A DNA stretch of 64,000 bases, taken from the NCBI GenBank assembly GCA_024509875.1, contig JAMPIV010022911.1, forward strand, positions 620,001 to 684,000. The letters run 5' to 3'. Source of the stretch: Oreohelix idahoensis (taxonomy: Eukaryota; Mollusca; Gastropoda; Stylommatophora; Oreohelicidae). The notes under the pieces are model-generated. The model had not been told where the DNA came from, made no database searches, and saw nothing but the letters and a program-made list of their open reading frames with translations. Of this stretch, positions 54,654 through 64,000 are shown in pieces. Positions within the stretch are counted from its first letter, which is position 1. The number at the start of each line of letters is the position of its first letter. The position numbers and the translations under genes are program-made.

Positions 54654-57342
54654 ATAATAATAATAATAAATTCTTTAAGCACCAAACACGGCGCATAAGG
54701 CAGAAACCAGTGCTCTCCAGGTTGTTCGTTGTGACGCCACTCCTCTTAGCTCTTGCACATTATTTAGGCCCAACGTTCTTCCTTCTCTTATTATTGTTCT
54801 TCTGAGTGTTTCTTTTGGTCTTCCTTTTTTCCTCTTACCCTCAGGAACCCAAGTGAGCGCCTGTAGTGGTATTCTGTTGTTTTGCATTCGTAGGACATGA
54901 CCGATATATGACCATCGTCTTTTCCTTATATAGTCGGAGACATATTTCTGCCTAGAGTCTTCTCTTATTTGTCGATTAGTCTTGAATTCTTTCCAACTGA
55001 TGTTCATGAGTTTTCTAAGACATTTGTTCTCGAATGTATTCAGCTTGTTCTCCAATGATTTTGTTATTTTCCAACTCTCACAGCCGTATGTTAACACTGA
55101 GATAACATTTGAATTAAACAGACGAAGCTTGGTATGTATATTCAATGATCGTAATTTCCAAATGTTAGATAATCTATTGAAGGCGCTAGCTGCCAAAGCA
55201 ATTCTAGTATGGATTTCTCTTGTTGTGTCACCATCCTGAGTCATTTTACTGCCTAAATAATTGAAACTTTCAACTTTCTGTAGTTTTTCCCCGTTCAAGA
55301 TGATATCAAAGGTCTCGTTAGAAAAGTTCATAGCTTTAGTTTTAGAGGCATTTATTTGGAGACCTATTTTAACCGAGAGATGACACAAATTATTTATTGC
55401 TTCTTGGGATTGTCTTGGTGTTGAACTTAAGAATGCTACATCATCTGCGAAATCCAGGTCCCCCAGGAATTTTCCATTTGTCCATTTTATACCCAATTGT
55501 TCATTGTGGGTATAGTTTCTCATAACCCAATCAATAGCTATTCCAAAAAGTAGTGGTGACATAATACAGCCTTGTTTCACCCCTGTTTCTACTGTAAACC
55601 ATTCTGTATTCCCTTTATTTGTTCTAACACAACATCTTGCATTGTCATATAGCGCTTTGATTATATTCACATATTTTGTTGGAAAACCATAGATTGTAAG
55701 TATCTTCCACAATGATGGGCGGTGTAGACTATCAAAGGCTTTTTGAAAATCGACGAAGGTGATAATAAGTGGCGATTGCCTTTCCACTGATTCTTCTATA
55801 ATTGTTCTTAGTGTGAATATTTGATCAATACATGATCGTTTCGGCCTGAAACCCGCTTGTTCTTCTCTGATCTTTTCGTCAGCATGCAATTTAAGTCTTT
55901 CTAACATCATGCAACATAATAATTTTCCAGGTACTGATAATAGAGATATACCACGCCAGTTATTACAGTCTGATAGATCACCTTTCTTCGGTAACTTTAC
56001 AATAATACTGTCTTTCCATTGTTGTGGTGGTTGTTCTTCTCTCCATACTTCATTTATAATATCTAAAATTCTCAAGAGGTTGTTGTCATTAACTGCTTTA
56101 ATCATTTCCCCTGAAATTTCGTCAACTCCAGCAGCTTTAAAATTTTTTAATCTTTTAACGGCTTGTTTGATCTCGTCCAGCGTGAATTCATCGCAAGTTA
56201 TTGGCAAGGTGGTTGTGAGTGTTTCATTATTAAAATCAGGTGTTACTGTTGGTGGTGGTCTGTTTAGCACCTCCATGAAGTGCTCAGCCCATCTCTTCAT
56301 TTGTTCTTTTTCTGTTGGTATTGAATTCCCTAATTTACCTTTAACAGGTGTTTCCATAGCAGTAGGCTGGTGACATAGTTGTTTTGTAATTTGATAAAGG
56401 CACCTACTATTACCAGTTCTTGCAGCATTTTCAGCTTCTACGGCCAGTTCATTGATGAAATGTCTTTTATCTCTTCGAGTTTTTGTCTTCACTTCTTTAT
56501 TTAACAAGTTATAAGTTAGTTTGCAAGATTCAACTGCATTATGTGTACTTGCCGCTAGTAGTTTAAGTTTTGCTGTTTTCCTTTCTTGTATTTTATCCCA
56601 AGTATCTTCTCTCATCCATTTTTTCTTTTTATGTACTAGGTATCCGGTGGTCGCTACTGCTGCTTCTGTCATTGCTGTTCTCAGTTGTTCCCATTTAGTA
56701 TCGATTGTCTTGGTGGTGATATCGTTGTCAATTTTGCCTAAAGCATCGAAATAGTTGTTCATTTTGACATTATATTCCTCCTTTATATCATTTGATTGCA
56801 GTCTGTGTACATCTATTCTTCTATTTTTATTCTGTTGGTATAACTTCTTCAGTTTAATTCTCAGTTTAGCTATGCAGAGGTTATGATCGCTTCCGATCTC
56901 TGCACCTCTGTATGCTCTGACGTCTTGAACTGATGAGCGAAATTTAGCGCTTATGCAGAAGTGATCTATCTGGTTCTTAGTTCTGCCATCAGGTGAATTC
57001 CATGTTATCTTGTGGATATTCTTATGTGGAAAGATGGTGTCTGCCACAACGAGGTTTGATATTTCACAAAGTTCTAGAAGTCTTTCGCCATTTTGATTCA
57101 TACAGCCTATTCCATGAGTACCGAGATATCTTTGTACTCCATCGTTGTTGTCACCTACTTTGGCGTTAAAATCACCCATGACTGCTATTATGTCATGCTT
57201 GGGTATTGTGTTGATGGTACTTAGAAGTGCTTCATAGAAGTCATCTTTTGTGGTATCAAGAGCGTCGTTAGTTGGTGCATAACATTGTACAATTGAGAGC
57301 TTGAAAAATCGTGTCTGAAATCTAGCTAATATTAGCCTCTCA
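54654..57342 (-). mobile_element. LINE G inserted in the left LTR of element D
   Basis: Flanked by TTGCATA on both sides (54647-54653 and 57343-57349). Removing it and one flank leaves an LTR of exactly 1180 bp, the same length as the right LTR. The minus-strand 3' end has a TTATTATTATTATT tail six or so bases after the stop codon. The 5' end is truncated in the endonuclease. Confidence 0.95.
54675..57341 (-). CDS. LINE G endonuclease-reverse transcriptase, 5'-truncated, uninterrupted
   Basis: An 888-codon frame, open from the truncation point to the stop at 54675. It begins in the endonuclease (ILARFQTRFFKLS, VQCYAPTNDA), with AVMGDFNAKVG, NQIDHFCISAKF and GSDHNLCIAKL, the SDH catalytic end. 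A linker of about 200 residues leads to RT: KLPKKGDLSDCNNWRGISL, EEQAGFRPKRSCIDQIF, FVDFQKAFDSLHR, GVKQGCIMSPLLF and the FADD box. The C-terminus has YGCESW, RRWSYIGHVLRMQ and KRKKGRPKETLRR. It is close in type to LINE copy 2. The first methionine (57179) is internal. The missing N-terminal endonuclease residues make this copy defective, but the family was active after element D arrived. Confidence 0.95.
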   Translation of the reverse strand, partial: ERLILARFQTRFFKLSIVQCYAPTNDALDTTKDDFYEALLSTINTIPKHDIIAVMGDFNAKVGDNNDGVQRYLGTHGIGCMNQNGERLLELCEISNLVVADTIFPHKNIHKITWNSPDGRTKNQIDHFCISAKFRSSVQDVRAYRGAEIGSDHNLCIAKLRIKLKKLYQQNKNRRIDVHRLQSNDIKEEYNVKMNNYFDALGKIDNDITTKTIDTKWEQLRTAMTEAAVATTGYLVHKKKKWMREDTWDKIQERKTAKLKLLAASTHNAVESCKLTYNLLNKEVKTKTRRDKRHFINELAVEAENAARTGNSRCLYQITKQLCHQPTAMETPVKGKLGNSIPTEKEQMKRWAEHFMEVLNRPPPTVTPDFNNETLTTTLPITCDEFTLDEIKQAVKRLKNFKAAGVDEISGEMIKAVNDNNLLRILDIINEVWREEQPPQQWKDSIIVKLPKKGDLSDCNNWRGISLLSVPGKLLCCMMLERLKLHADEKIREEQAGFRPKRSCIDQIFTLRTIIEESVERQSPLIITFVDFQKAFDSLHRPSLWKILTIYGFPTKYVNIIKALYDNARCCVRTNKGNTEWFTVETGVKQGCIMSPLLFGIAIDWVMRNYTHNEQLGIKWTNGKFLGDLDFADDVAFLSSTPRQSQEAINNLCHLSVKIGLQINASKTKAMNFSNETFDIILNGEKLQKVESFNYLGSKMTQDGDTTREIHTRIALAASAFNRLSNIWKLRSLNIHTKLRLFNSNVISVLTYGCESWKITKSLENKLNTFENKCLRKLMNISWKEFKTNRQIREDSRQKYVSDYIRKRRWSYIGHVLRMQNNRIPLQALTWVPEGKRKKGRPKETLRRTIIREGRTLGLNNVQELRGVASQRTTWRALVSALCAVFGA

Positions 57343-57349
57343 TTGCATA

Positions 57350-57511
57350 CTTTAATAATAATACACTCTAAACAGAGTTACTCCTTTCTCTACCCACACA
57401 CACGTATATACACGTCATGTATCTCATGACCTTAACCTACTTACCAACAAACTTCAGGACTGTACACAAAAATCCTTAACACCTAACTCTAGCATAGAAT
57501 ATGACTTAACA
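57350..57511 (-). repeat. Element D left LTR, second part
   Basis: Matches 63371-63532 and ends GACTTAACA. In the minus orientation it is the start of the LTR (TGTTAAGTC). Confidence 0.93.
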
Positions 57512-58596
57512 GTTCACACCGACCCCCGAGGAAAAAAATGATAACATCATTTTTTTTAAACATTACATCAAACCAAATTGTGAGGTCGATGCAATATGTT
57601 AAGTCATACTAAACAACAAAAGAGGGATGGAAATATATTAGTGAACCAAAAAGGTTACCTCATTAACAGTGGCACAGGAAGGGTGATGTAGGCTTTGCCT
57701 TAGCAATCATACTCTACTGGCAAACCAAACACAATTTCATCCTATACAACATTAAACTGTGTTGGATGCAAATCTAACAATGTGTGCCTCAATAATATAT
57801 TAACCAAATCATACATGGATTCACCATACAAAAATACATGGGTGAACCAAAAAGTACATCAGCACCGTTCATCAAATAACATATTTATATTATAAGTTAC
57901 CACTTACAATTTATCAAACTATTACAAATGTAATTCATAAATATAAATAATCTATTCTAAATGCTGAATTTCATCTGTGACTCATGTTTCAATTGCTCCA
58001 AAACCAGACCAATGGACTGATGTCTCACTAAGAAGTATCGGTGAGCAAGCCTGCTGATGACCACCCATAGACTGCTGTAATGATAGACAATTCCACCAAC
58101 AACACTGGTATCTCATGGCGTAGAATACTTTCCTATGGATAAACAAAATTAGGCAAGAATAAAATCATTTGCCTTGGAAAATTTGTATCATATTATGCCA
58201 TATCATATACCCTTCTATGTCCACCCCATTCCACTAAACATTCCCAGTGGGGTGACAAAATAATCAATTAAGGGATGATATACCCATTTCACATGTCTTC
58301 GTGATCAGCGACCTTAGATACTACACCCTGTACCTCCAAATTAAGCTTTACCACTTTAGTTAATGAAATAAGTCAATCTAAAACACCTAGTTTTACTGAC
58401 TTGTACTGTACACCTGTTCACTATTTGTTGTTTATAACACTCTGTCAAATTTCCATTCTTGAAAGTTATAGCTTTCAGCCTTGTTTTATGCACAATAACA
58501 ATTAACCTCTCATGCTGAGTCATAACAAGTACCAATCTCTTCCAACTATCATCAAAAATATTCTCAATCTAGACTCCATCATCATCATTACCACGA
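57512..58596 (-). other. Element D internal region, 3' part
   Basis: No coding sequence seen. Next to the LTR the minus strand reads CTCGGGGGTCGGTGTG, a G-rich tract in the place of a polypurine tract, though interrupted by pyrimidines. Confidence 0.5.
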
Positions 58597-59985
58597 TCAG
58601 AAAAGTATTTCCAAATAGCACAGTATCTTTAGTAGAGCAAACAGATCACTTATGTCCCACTTATCTGGTGGTAACTTTTTGATGGCGTTGAACATTAACA
58701 TCTTTAATGGTTCTTTACCTTTATCCACATATCTGTTTTTGAAATTGAAAGATAATATTAACTCTAACTGGTCTGTAACTCCAACACAATTTCCTTTCAG
58801 ACCATCCATCACAGTCTTCCACACTTCCTTCCTTGAAGCTTCAGTCTCTTCAAGTACTAGTTTCTTGGCAACAGAAGTAGCATCCTTCATCTTCGCCCTC
58901 CTATACTGCATTTGAGCATCTAAGGGTTCCTTCTTCCAATCTGATTGATCTGTACCAAGCGCAGCCTCATGTCTCTCCTCCGTAGACTTAGCTTGATCTT
59001 TCAATGCTTCAGCTTGCTGCTGCAATCTTTGTTTAGCTGCCTTAAATTGCTCTTCTAATGTATCAAATTTAACAAAGTAACTCTCTTCTAAAGCATTACC
59101 TTTCTCCTTCCACCGAGATGACAGGACCCTGCAATGTTCCTCTTTAACTCGAGTATTACCCTTACACTCAGTTAATATCCTGTTCCTATCCACCTTAAAT
59201 TCATCATTTAATCTTTGAACACCATCTTTGCATTCCTTTTCTAATAACTGCTCAACAGTCTTGAATCTTCCTTCTAATATTGTACACTTCTCCTCGAAAG
59301 TTCCATCTTCTTGGATCAATTTGTCTATCTTTAACTGATCCTTGTCACACCAAAAACCCATTTTTGGTAACAACACTTCTTGAGGTGCATGGTATGTTTC
59401 ATCATGCACTGGACTTGTCATTGTCTCATAGGCTTTTGTAGACATTGCATTCTTACTAACACTTATTGATCTTCCTTCCATAGAATATAAGTTAGTTTTA
59501 CTCCTAACAGATTCATCATTGATGATAATCTTTTGTGGTTCATCCACATTCAGTTTGGATATTTTCCCAACTGAGACTAAACAGTCTTTACAACAATTAT
59601 ATGTTTGTACAATGACTTCTTTCTTCTCACTTTGAACAGAAACATTCCTAGTTTCAGTGTTCACCATATCATCTGCTATATTAGCTTTCCTCTTTAAATT
59701 CAGTTTTGGTCTCTTGCTATCATCCAACACTGGTAATGCAATTCCAGTTGTAACTTCTCTTATTTCCTTAATCTCTATTAGATATACCTTTGCACTATGT
59801 GGCTTGTATTTATCATCCACTTTTACCATAGTGTTAAACAATTCATAAGATTCACAATCTCTGATAGCCAAAATAAAGTCTCTTAAGGCTATTCTTTTCT
59901 TTCTGTTTCTAATTGTTCTTGAACAGTCGTCTGCCATGACTATAGATTTACAGACTAGATTCCCAAAATAAGAAAGTAAATTCAC
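58597..59985 (-). CDS. Unknown 462-codon protein of element D
   Basis: The only long frame in the internal region of element D, with no interruption. A second methionine at 59937 (codon 17, MADDCSRTIRNRKKR) is a plausible start because the first 16 residues are hydrophobic and the basic segment follows it. Residues 20-45 are basic. Residues 80-100 include KRPKLNLKRK, a possible nuclear-localisation signal. A CCKDC cysteine cluster lies at 131-135. Residues 215-395 are highly charged and predicted by eye to be a long coiled coil. The C-terminus (PLKMLMFNAIKKLPP, DKWDISDLFALLKIL) looks globular. No CCHC knuckle, protease, RT or integrase motif is present. It may be a divergent Gag-like protein or a captured host gene. 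I do not recognise it. Confidence 0.7.
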   Translation of the reverse strand: MNLLSYFGNLVCKSIVMADDCSRTIRNRKKRIALRDFILAIRDCESYELFNTMVKVDDKYKPHSAKVYLIEIKEIREVTTGIALPVLDDSKRPKLNLKRKANIADDMVNTETRNVSVQSEKKEVIVQTYNCCKDCLVSVGKISKLNVDEPQKIIINDESVRSKTNLYSMEGRSISVSKNAMSTKAYETMTSPVHDETYHAPQEVLLPKMGFWCDKDQLKIDKLIQEDGTFEEKCTILEGRFKTVEQLLEKECKDGVQRLNDEFKVDRNRILTECKGNTRVKEEHCRVLSSRWKEKGNALEESYFVKFDTLEEQFKAAKQRLQQQAEALKDQAKSTEERHEAALGTDQSDWKKEPLDAQMQYRRAKMKDATSVAKKLVLEETEASRKEVWKTVMDGLKGNCVGVTDQLELILSFNFKNRYVDKGKEPLKMLMFNAIKKLPPDKWDISDLFALLKILCYLEILF

Positions 59986-62352
59986 TACAATACTAAATTA
60001 TCAGTTTTAATATACCTCTACATAGGTACTACAATAACACAGTAACAAATCACCAATAATTCTAAAGATAATACACACAAGTAACCCTAAAATCAGTCAC
60101 TTATAATAATCAGATCCACCTATGTCTAGACTAAGACATGTGCAGCTGAACACACTAATCCTCAATATACTTTAACCATCATATCTACAATGCTTGGATT
60201 CTAACACAGTAATCATACAAACTATTTGTAACTAATAACCAGGAGCAAAACACAGTGAATGATGATAATAATGAAGTACACCGCTGACACAACAACCATA
60301 AACAAACGAACAACAACTTACAGGTGGGGGGATAATACAAGAAAGTATATAGGTAGATAAAGAAAGTATAAGAAAGTAATGAAGTAGTTATAGATGTAAA
60401 CTACCACACCTGCAAAACAAACAACAAAAACAATGGAGCTGTGAAATGAACATATTTACAAGATAGTAGAAAATTAACTCAAGAAAACTACAAGTAAACA
60501 TGACAAAAGAGACTAAATTATGTAACAATGATTACACAAACCAAACTATAACAGCTAACACCAATAAATGTCAAAGAATTCCATGGGGCACTAGCTACCG
60601 AGTCTCTCCAAGACTCTGGAATTAATTTTACACACAAAAAAAAAACCTACAGAATAGATTAATACCAATTCCCTCTAATGAAGAACAAAGTATTAATAAT
60701 ATATAATCAAGTAACACCAATATAAAACACTAACGCAACAACGAATACAAATGAATGACCATCAGGAATGTCAGTAGAATGGTATCTGAACAAAGAAGTG
60801 CAACAATGGCATAAACTGTGACTTATCTTAAGTGTGTCTTGATTACAGTCTATGGTTCCACCGAGATAATGCAGATCTACAGCTGAAGGATATCTGTGTT
60901 GCTATGGCTGGCACTACAGCAAGCTTGTCTCACTGATGTTCAACTCGCACAGATTCTGTACAAGATACAAAACAATGTAAATAACTACTCAAAAGTATTG
61001 CCATAAACATTAAACTAATAACCACATTTAGAAGCACTTAAATAGGATGTAGATTAACACTAATTCTACTAAAAACTTGCAAGAAATAAATAGGCTACTC
61101 ATAAAATATCTAAATCGATACTTAAAAGTAATGTAAGAATGAAAGGGAAAAATATAAATATAAGCTTCTATAGTCTCTACCAGATGACAGAAGAATAGTA
61201 TGATAGAAGTATAACACCGAATAATTACAAAGGCTTAACAAAGAGTCGAATATAATAAATCAATAAACTGTAACAGATGATAGAAACGACCTAGCAAATA
61301 AGCTTTACGATTAATATTAAACAAATAAAACTAATATATTACACTTAAACAAAAAACTCTTACGGTTGTAATTAGGCTAGATAATTAATGTATAATATTA
61401 ACCTTAATACATAATATAAACAGCACCAAATTCAAAGCAGAAACAAACACTCAGAACTTAACACACATGCACGAGAACACACAACACAGTAGAAAAGGTC
61501 AGTTATACGAAAACTACTGATGAGTATTAACGAAACAAAACGAAACAGGACAAATTACCGCACAACAAAAGAAAGAAAGAAGAAAAAAAATACTACGCAC
61601 AACAATACACTAATCACACAGTTCAGTTTCTAATACAAATTAATAAGAAATAATACGTATCTTTAATACATATGGTTCGTTGATCTTGACTGTAGACCGA
61701 TGTTCCAGATGTGTTGTTTATTTCACTTCCTTTCCGATGGCTTGATGATAAAAATGACTGCACAGCACAACACATGTGACGTACACACAAGATCCTCTGA
61801 TAAGTGTTAACGGGCCAGTACACCCCCGTCAAATACGTTGCTTTCAAAACACTTGAACGTTGAAAAAAGCAGGCTACTTCATGCAGATTCCGATGATGAC
61901 TTGTCCGAGTACACACATAAGCAAAGTTGACCTTGCACACACCGTACCGATGTCTGTCAGTAAACAGGACCCGCTGAGCCTTGTAAATTGGGTCACAACC
62001 TGACCGTTGTACGCTGATTGGCAGAAAGTTCACGTACTTCGTGTTTACTTTTCTGGCTTGACTCAGGACCGTAATGTCCAGCTCTATGTAGAAATTACTA
62101 TCTGCCTTTTATTACTCAATTACCTTGACTCCAAAATAGAAATCAGATGTATGGGTGTTGATATCTGTTGTGAGCATATTATGACTATTGACAAATCTTT
62201 TAGATGAATTTCATTAGTGTCCAAACACTTCATTTACCGTCCAACGAATTTCTAAAGTTTTACAGTACTTCAAGATTCCGGGGTTTAATAATAGTCCTTC
62301 AATAGTCCTGGGTTCAGAAAATTGAGCCCCCTAAATCACTGGAAACCACCAC
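59986..62352 (-). other. Element D long noncoding leader
   Basis: About 2.4 kb between the right LTR and the ORF in the minus orientation, with only short frames. The plus strand is strikingly rich in A and C at 60000-61600. Immediately inside the right LTR the minus strand reads TGGTGGTTTCCAGTGATT, one base after the LTR end, a possible primer-binding site that I cannot assign to a tRNA; GGGGGCTC, shared with the tRNA-Pro site of element C, follows 24 bases in. Confidence 0.5.
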
Positions 62353-63532
62353 TGTAGCAATAAGCTTTTTCTATGTGGTACTAACTATCAATATAACCAC
62401 CAAATGATAACTATGGTAATGTTACCTCTGTAATGTTATAATGGAATATAACTTGGACTGACACTCAAGATAGTACATACGCAAATGAAATAACTTGACA
62501 GAAGTCTGGGTCACAGTTCCATACATATAATATCGACAGCATAGTCCTGGACATCAGCAACAATAGTACAAATACTGGCATCATTAGAATATGTAATACA
62601 GTCATTCTTACGTACTGGTAACAACTGCATTCAATGTAAGTGCGGCATTTACTCCTCGCACATAAATCTCGATATGGACTGTATACAATGTAAGTGCGGC
62701 ATTCACACCTCGCACATATATCTCCGTGGTCCTACTTTCAATGTAAGTGCGGAATTCACTCCTCGCACATATATCTCTATCCAAGTTCCTCCAGAACTTA
62801 ACAGCGCTGGAAAACCACAACGCGCTTACGTAGACCTCCTATTGGCGCGGGAAAGCACACAACGCGCATTCAAATAATAGCATATAATAGTCCTAACATA
62901 GACCTCCTTCTGACACGGGAAAACGACGTGTCTTATTAATCCAACGTGCGGCATTCACTCCTCGCACATATATCTATACCTCTGGTCTAATCACCAGGCA
63001 TGCAAGTTCCTCCTGAACTTTACAGCGCGGGAAACCCACAACGCGCTTATAAATAATAATATGTAAAGGCCTTGTAAATACACCTTACGCGGTACATCAT
63101 CGCGTCACATCCAATATATTATAATGAAAATCACATACACTATTCACATACTCTATAAACTCTGACCGTCTCCCACGACGGATGGCCACAGACTCCCCTT
63201 TAACAACTCAGTATTCTTCTCTGACACGTATGCTAACTTCATTCACTTCGCACGCTTTTCTCATGTCCTGTAAACCTCAATTCACACATGAACGCCTCTG
63301 AGTATTCTTCAACCATACTCTACGTGCTTCTAACAGTGAGCTTTTAAATGTCACATTCCAAGCTTGCATACTTTAATAATAATACACTCTAAACAGAGTT
63401 ACTCCTTTCTCTACCCACACACACGTATATACACGTCATGTATCTCATGACCTTAACCTACTTACCAACAAACTTCAGGACTGTACACAAAAATCCTTAA
63501 CACCTAACTCTAGCATAGAATATGACTTAACA
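62353..63532 (-). repeat. Element D right LTR
   Basis: An uninterrupted 1180-bp copy. Plus-strand ends are TGTAGCAATAAG and GACTTAACA. It contains the same hairpin array, displaced to about 62640-63050. Confidence 0.94.
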
Positions 63533-63537
63533 TGGCT

Positions 63538-64000
63538 CTATAGATGTAAATATATATTACAGAGCCTGATACATACATAAGGTCTAATTACCATAATAAT
63601 TGACTCAACTTTGAATTTGTAAAATAGCACGTAACAAATTTAATAATCAATTATTCTTTAAGAGTTTAAAATAAATATGAATGATAGGTGAACTTTAGAT
63701 AACAATTGTCTTTATAGAGACTTGAAACGGGAATGATAAAATTCCGTTGCGATTGCCTTTTTTGGTTTTCATTCTTTTTGCCTGTGCGTGACAACTACAT
63801 TCAAAAAAATGTAATTTACAACTCTTATCAAAATTTTTTTTTAAATAAATAAATAAAAACAATGTTAACTTTCCGTGTAGTATACTGAATAATGAAATCC
63901 GCATCCTGTGCTCTACACTCGTTTATCGCAAACTGATAATCTCACTTAAAAACCAATGGTTAGCTCTTTAGCACTATCTGGGTTGGGGTGTTTAAATTCA
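63538..64000. other. Unassigned AT-rich sequence
   Basis: No feature seen to the right edge of the window. Confidence 0.5.

Larger units (their letters stand above)
53636..63532 (-). mobile_element. Element D: LTR element without gag-pol, carrying an unknown ORF
   Basis: Two LTRs of 1180 bp (left 53636-54653 plus 57350-57511, split by a LINE; right 62353-63532) enclose 4841 bp. A perfect 5-bp duplication, TGGCT, flanks the element (53631-53635 and 63533-63537). By eye the LTRs differ at only about nine sites (0.8%). No protease, RT, RNase H or integrase motif is visible in the internal region. The minus orientation is preferred because the one long ORF, a TGG-starting candidate priming site next to the right LTR, and a G-rich tract next to the left LTR all agree. 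Confidence 0.88.

Noticed and set aside
59986..62352. Possible host gene upstream of the 462-codon ORF
   Set aside because: No splice-supported exon seen; the region is bounded by the LTR of element D and is better read as the element's leader.
62608..62877. Short ORFs of 67-70 codons present in both D LTRs
   Set aside because: They arise from the GTGCG...CGCAC repeat units and are duplicated only through the LTRs.

Overview
This window is intergenic or intronic DNA from an animal genome, not a microbial one. It is AT-rich, has no operons or dense genes, and most of what can be read is transposable-element sequence. The mix of Ty3/gypsy elements with the Gmr1-type domain order, several APE-type non-LTR retrotransposons (LINEs) with simple-repeat tails, a Tigger/pogo-like DNA transposon and a tRNA-derived SINE head suggests an invertebrate, perhaps a lophotrochozoan such as a mollusc. 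That taxonomic guess is an inference and is weak.

Layout. Positions 1-7.9 kb hold three LINE copies; two of them sit inside, and split, a 32-bp-period minisatellite. Positions 7.9-17.8 kb are mostly unassigned AT-rich DNA, with a 388-bp Tigger-like element (12967-13354), a short 5'-truncated LINE (14779-15399) and a SINE head (about 15715-15800). Positions 17763-25616 are a complete Gmr1-like LTR retrotransposon (element A, minus strand, TSD TGGGG). Positions 27384-45547 are a second one (element B, minus strand, TSD GTAGC/GTGGC), whose 5' LTR was split by a third one (element C, plus strand, 35685-44085, TSD ATGTT). Positions 46.6-51.7 kb may be the 3' end of a host membrane-protein gene on the minus strand: a terminal exon coding for a transmembrane segment, and an upstream exon in a compatible phase. 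The putative intron between them holds a LINE (element E) that was itself split by a roughly 960-bp solo-LTR-like insertion. Positions 53636-63532 are a fourth LTR element (element D, TSD TGGCT). It has no recognisable gag or pol; it has one unfamiliar 462-codon ORF. Its left LTR was split by a LINE copy (element G) with an uninterrupted frame.

How the parts relate. In A, B and C the coding order is gag - protease - integrase - reverse transcriptase - RNase H, so integrase precedes RT. B keeps the integrase D, D and E motif regions (with nonsense codons). A and C both lack that catalytic core and carry, at the same place, segments that resemble each other. All three have nonsense codons or frameshifts, and their LTR pairs differ by roughly 1-2% by eye. 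D is younger (about 0.8% by eye) and would need enzymes supplied in trans. The D LTR and the solo LTR inside LINE E both carry arrays of small GC-stem hairpins whose paired bases change together, which suggests the fold itself matters. D's unknown ORF, these hairpin arrays, the shared core-less integrase region of A and C, and the Tigger1-like element are the best leads.
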